Part shown: one piece after another, positions 7,151-9,346 of the stretch
How the letters are laid out: each line of letters starts with the position of its first letter
Position numbering within the stretch: position 1 is the stretch's first letter
Origin: CAZTXD01 sp964617995
Lineage (GTDB): Bacteria > Actinomycetota > Acidimicrobiia > Spongiisociales > ZC4RG35
DNA: 9,346 bases
Direction: 5' to 3'
NCBI GenBank assembly: GCA_964617995.1
Contig: CAZTXD010000139.1
Span: 1 to 9,346, forward strand
Translations under genes and position numbers: made by a program
Notes under the pieces: model-generated
Seen by the model: only the letters and a program-made list of their open reading frames with translations
Database searches by the model: none
What the model was told of the DNA's origin: nothing

Positions 7151-7582
7151 ATGACGAGACCGAAAAGGCACGGGAACGAGAGGGGTGCGAACCTCGTCGA
7201 ATTCGCACTGGTCGCCCCTCTCTTGTTCGCTCTTCTATTCGGGATGATCGAGTTCGGCTGGGCCTTCGCCCAGAACCTTGACGTCAAACACACTGCTCGT
7301 GAGGCCGGCCGCCTAGCCACTGTCGACGCCACTGCGGCCGAGATCGAGGCCCGCGTATGTAACAACGATCTCCTCAACCCCGACTTCATCACCGAGATCA
7401 GCCGCAGTGGCGGTGACGACGCCGGGGAGACGGCCACTCTCACCGTTTCTGCCGACCTTCAGCAGCTCACCGGCTTGTTCAGTTGGGTGCTTGGTGGCAA
7501 GAGCCTCACGTCCACCGTCGAGTTCCGACTCGAACAGGACGCCACCGGCTGGGACGGCTCCGACCTCGCTCCTTGCCCATGA
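7151..7582 (+). CDS. TadE-like pseudopilin 3
   Basis: A 143-residue TadE-family protein with RGANLVEF (11-18) as the prepilin-peptidase-like site (G12, E17). A hydrophobic helix ends in GMIEFGWAFAQN, then NLDVKHTAREAGR. Its two cysteines, C70 and C142, occupy the same places as in TadE2, the second again next to last. I prefer the ATG at 7151: it is preceded by AGGGG, places the RG-x-x-x-V-E site at residues 11-17 as in the sister proteins, and avoids the hairpin covering the in-frame ATG at 7106. It overlaps tadG3 by four bases (ATGA). It is the closest relative of TadE2 in the window, and the two neighbouring TadG proteins are likewise closest to each other, so the pair was probably duplicated as a unit. 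Confidence 0.88.
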   Translation: MTRPKRHGNERGANLVEFALVAPLLFALLFGMIEFGWAFAQNLDVKHTAREAGRLATVDATAAEIEARVCNNDLLNPDFITEISRSGGDDAGETATLTVSADLQQLTGLFSWVLGGKSLTSTVEFRLEQDATGWDGSDLAPCP

Positions 7583-9054
7583 GTCACCTTGAAAAACACC
7601 TTCGAAGGGAGAGGGGATCGGCCCTCATCCTCGTTGCCGCATCGCTTCTCGTCCTCATGGGCTTCGCCGCCATAGTGGTCGATGGGGGTATGGGGTTCAG
7701 TGAGCGCCGGCAAGCACAGTCGGGTGTGGACTTCGCCTCCCTGGCGGCCCTGCAGGAAGCCGTATCCTGCCCAAGTCCCTGCACGTTGCAGGCCTCCGTC
7801 GACAACGGCGCCGCCGAAGCGATGGATCGCGTGGCGGGTAACCTTCCTGGACGCTCTCTGGACTGGTCGGTCGGTGTGTGCACCGATCCCAACCGTCCCG
7901 CCAAGTTTGTCCATGTGGCGACCACCACCGACTGTGTCTCTTTCACGGAAAATCTCGAGGAGTCGCGTGTGATGCTGCCACCAGATACGGTGAGTACGAG
8001 TTTTGGCCGTGTACTCGGCATCGACTCGATGACCATCCGCGTGGCGGCCGAGGCGAAACAGGACTTGGAGACGTCTGCATCGGTCATTCCTCTGACCCTC
8101 GGTGGGGCAGGACCCGACGTGTGCCTCTATTCCAACCAGGCACCTCAGAGTATCCCACCATGCAACGGTCCATCCGACGGAAACTTCGGCTATTTGGACA
8201 TCGCCCTCTACGGGAATTCGGAGCTCGGGACTCCTTCGACTTGCACCGACGGCACCGCCAACGACCGGATCGCGGTCAACATAATCATCGGCTCGGATCA
8301 CAGTATCACCGAGTACCTGGCGCCGGATCCGGTGGTCAACGACCACAGCACCTGCCCCAACCGATCAGAGGACATCAACGAACTCGAGGTGAAGACCGGT
8401 TCACCCAAGGGCGGAATCACGAAAGGAATGATTGAGGGGACACCTGCCCACATGGACGGAGAGCCCATACCGCCTGCCGAGGGACGCCTGGAATGCAACT
8501 CGACCTCGGCCAACGCGTCAGTGGAGTGCCGAAACAACATTCGCGGGCTCAACCTGGACCACACAGGCCTGTGGGAGTTCCTCGACACCGGCAAGTGCCC
8601 CACAGCCGTTGCCAGCGAAACCCACATCGAGATGGCCAACTGCCTGGACAACTGGAACGCGGCGACCGATGGCCCAATCTTCACCGAAGACATCGCCAAC
8701 CACCCGCGCTTTGCTGCGGTCCCGAGATTCGCCAGCTATCCGACAAATGGCACCAGTGCCGCCTATAAGGTCGTCGAGTTCGTCCCCGTCTGGATCGAGA
8801 CCATCTTCTTCGACTGCAACAGCAACAAGTGCGACACGATTCATAGCCCGGGCGAGCCTCATCCGACCGGTCCTCCTGCCTGCCCCAACCCCATACAGGA
8901 CGCCGTTTGGAACTGCGGATGGAACGACAACAGCGGCCCCACGGCCGTAGAGGCGCTGACGGCGTTCAGGCTCGACCTGGACATGCTCCCCTTGAGCATC
9001 AGCGAGGACTTCCCCGGTCGCAAGGGAAAGCGCTGGTTTTCCCTCACCAGGTAG
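7579..9054 (+). CDS. TadG-like Flp pilus-assembly protein 3
   Basis: A 491-residue TadG-like protein starting at the ATG that overlaps the tadE3 stop (ATGA); the open frame upstream of this lies within tadE3. Its N-terminus is basic (MSHLEKHLRRERG), followed by a transmembrane helix (about 14-34), D35, ERRQAQSG (42-49), CVSFTEN (119-125) and FGRVLG (142-147). The extracytoplasmic domain has 16 cysteines at positions matching those of TadG2: 64, 68, 101, 119, 182, 195, 222, 259, 306, 317, 340, 355, 413, 418, 435, 446. It has about twenty more residues than TadG2, mostly near 275-300, where the two differ (KGGITKGMIEGTPAHMDG). The C-terminus LTAFRLDLDMLP and the final Arg are shared. The prepilin glutamate is absent (Leu at +5). 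No separate ribosome-binding site is visible, which supports coupling to tadE3. Confidence 0.86.
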   Translation: MSHLEKHLRRERGSALILVAASLLVLMGFAAIVVDGGMGFSERRQAQSGVDFASLAALQEAVSCPSPCTLQASVDNGAAEAMDRVAGNLPGRSLDWSVGVCTDPNRPAKFVHVATTTDCVSFTENLEESRVMLPPDTVSTSFGRVLGIDSMTIRVAAEAKQDLETSASVIPLTLGGAGPDVCLYSNQAPQSIPPCNGPSDGNFGYLDIALYGNSELGTPSTCTDGTANDRIAVNIIIGSDHSITEYLAPDPVVNDHSTCPNRSEDINELEVKTGSPKGGITKGMIEGTPAHMDGEPIPPAEGRLECNSTSANASVECRNNIRGLNLDHTGLWEFLDTGKCPTAVASETHIEMANCLDNWNAATDGPIFTEDIANHPRFAAVPRFASYPTNGTSAAYKVVEFVPVWIETIFFDCNSNKCDTIHSPGEPHPTGPPACPNPIQDAVWNCGWNDNSGPTAVEALTAFRLDLDMLPLSISEDFPGRKGKRWFSLTR

Positions 9055-9121
9055 AGCGGAGAGACACCCTCACGAGGGAAACGCTGCTGCTGGTTGACGG
9101 CATGAAGTCGGTTTCTTGTCG

Positions 9122-9158
9122 CCCCGCCTTTCTGCAGGCCTGAAGGGATCTCCCGGGG
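9122..9158 (+). promoter_or_regulatory. Bulged stem-loop in the tadG3-tadE4 gap
   Basis: CCCCG (9122-9126) pairs with CGGGG (9154-9158). Directly inside, CCTTTC (9127-9132) pairs with GAAGGG (9142-9147, one G-U), leaving a six-base bulge on the 3' side. No T-tract follows. It lies 68 bases after the tadG3 stop and may mark the end of the tadE3-tadG3 message or stabilise it. The 209-base gap (9055-9263) holds no credible gene; a possible 13-residue reading frame at 9102-9143 has no ribosome-binding site. Confidence 0.35.
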
Positions 9159-9167
9159 TATTCACCA

Positions 9168-9195
9168 TTGCGCGTATCCGGAGATCCTGTACCCT
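9168..9195 (+). promoter_or_regulatory. Possible promoter for tadE4
   Basis: TTGCGC (9168-9173) and TACCCT (9190-9195) are separated by 16 bases and partly match the -35 and -10 boxes of a housekeeping sigma factor. It lies 69 bases upstream of the tadE4 ATG and just after the bulged stem-loop, a reasonable place for a new transcript to begin. Matches this weak arise by chance in high-GC DNA. Confidence 0.15.
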
Positions 9196-9263
9196 GAGGT
9201 CCCGGAAGTGGCGGCAGGCTCGTCGTGTCGCACTCAAGGGTCTGGACTAGATACGAGGGCACA

Positions 9264-9346
9264 ATGGGAGGCACATCCCGCATAGCGACGGGCAGATTCG
9301 GCCGTTCGCGGCCGGACGAAGGTGCCGCTCTCGTCGAGATGGCGCT
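9264..9346 (+). CDS. TadE-like pseudopilin 4, N-terminal part (runs off window)
   Basis: Only 27 codons are visible. The sequence DEGAALVEMA (18-27) repeats the signature of the other TadE copies: G20, four residues, then E25, at the point where the transmembrane helix should begin. GAGGG at 9256-9260 lies a few bases before the ATG and can serve as ribosome-binding site. The basic leader (MGGTSRIATGRFGRSR) is about eight residues longer than in TadE1-3, and residue 26 is Met as in TadE1 rather than Phe as in TadE2 and TadE3. By its position it should open a fourth TadE-containing unit; whether a TadG partner follows cannot be seen. Confidence 0.72.
   Translation, partial: MGGTSRIATGRFGRSRPDEGAALVEMA

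Noticed and set aside
9102..9143. 13-codon possible leader peptide (MKSVSCRPAFLQA) overlapping the stem-loop before tadE4.
   Set aside because: No Shine-Dalgarno sequence precedes it and nothing else supports translation.

Overview
The window reads as chromosomal DNA of a high-GC actinobacterium. The Bacillus/actinobacterial-style SdhA-SdhB pair and the multicopy tad-type pseudopilin genes would fit the Acidimicrobiia, but that placement is an inference from gene style only. All supported genes lie on the + strand.

Positions 1-3086 hold housekeeping genes with strongly G/C-ending codons. They are the 3' part of sdhA (succinate dehydrogenase/fumarate reductase flavoprotein), sdhB (iron-sulfur subunit) and a YrbG-type Ca2+/Na+ exchanger. 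A repeat-like spacer with imperfect inverted arms separates sdhA from sdhB. Between sdhB and the exchanger lies a perfect 54-bp palindrome (2055-2108) whose two arms are themselves hairpins.

From about 3.1 kb to the end, the window is a tandem array of Flp/Tad-pilus accessory genes: tadG1-tadE1, tadE2-tadG2, tadE3-tadG3 and the start of tadE4, which runs off the window. Within each complete pair the stop and start codons overlap (ATGA, TGATG, ATGA), so the two products are probably made by coupled translation. The TadE proteins carry a G/xxxxE prepilin-peptidase-like site and one transmembrane helix. The TadG proteins have a similar N-terminal helix without that glutamate, followed by a large extracytoplasmic cysteine-rich domain. 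No Flp pilin, TadA/B/C motor genes or prepilin peptidase is present here; they would have to be elsewhere.

Every gap between pairs holds predicted RNA structure. The most elaborate is a three-way junction with a possible pseudoknot just before the tadG1 ribosome-binding site (3159-3230); another is a 49-nt interrupted hairpin before tadE3 (7084-7132). The main points of interest are the repeated TadE/TadG cassettes, cysteines that appear or disappear in neighbouring pairs between paralogues, the structured leaders and the nested palindrome.
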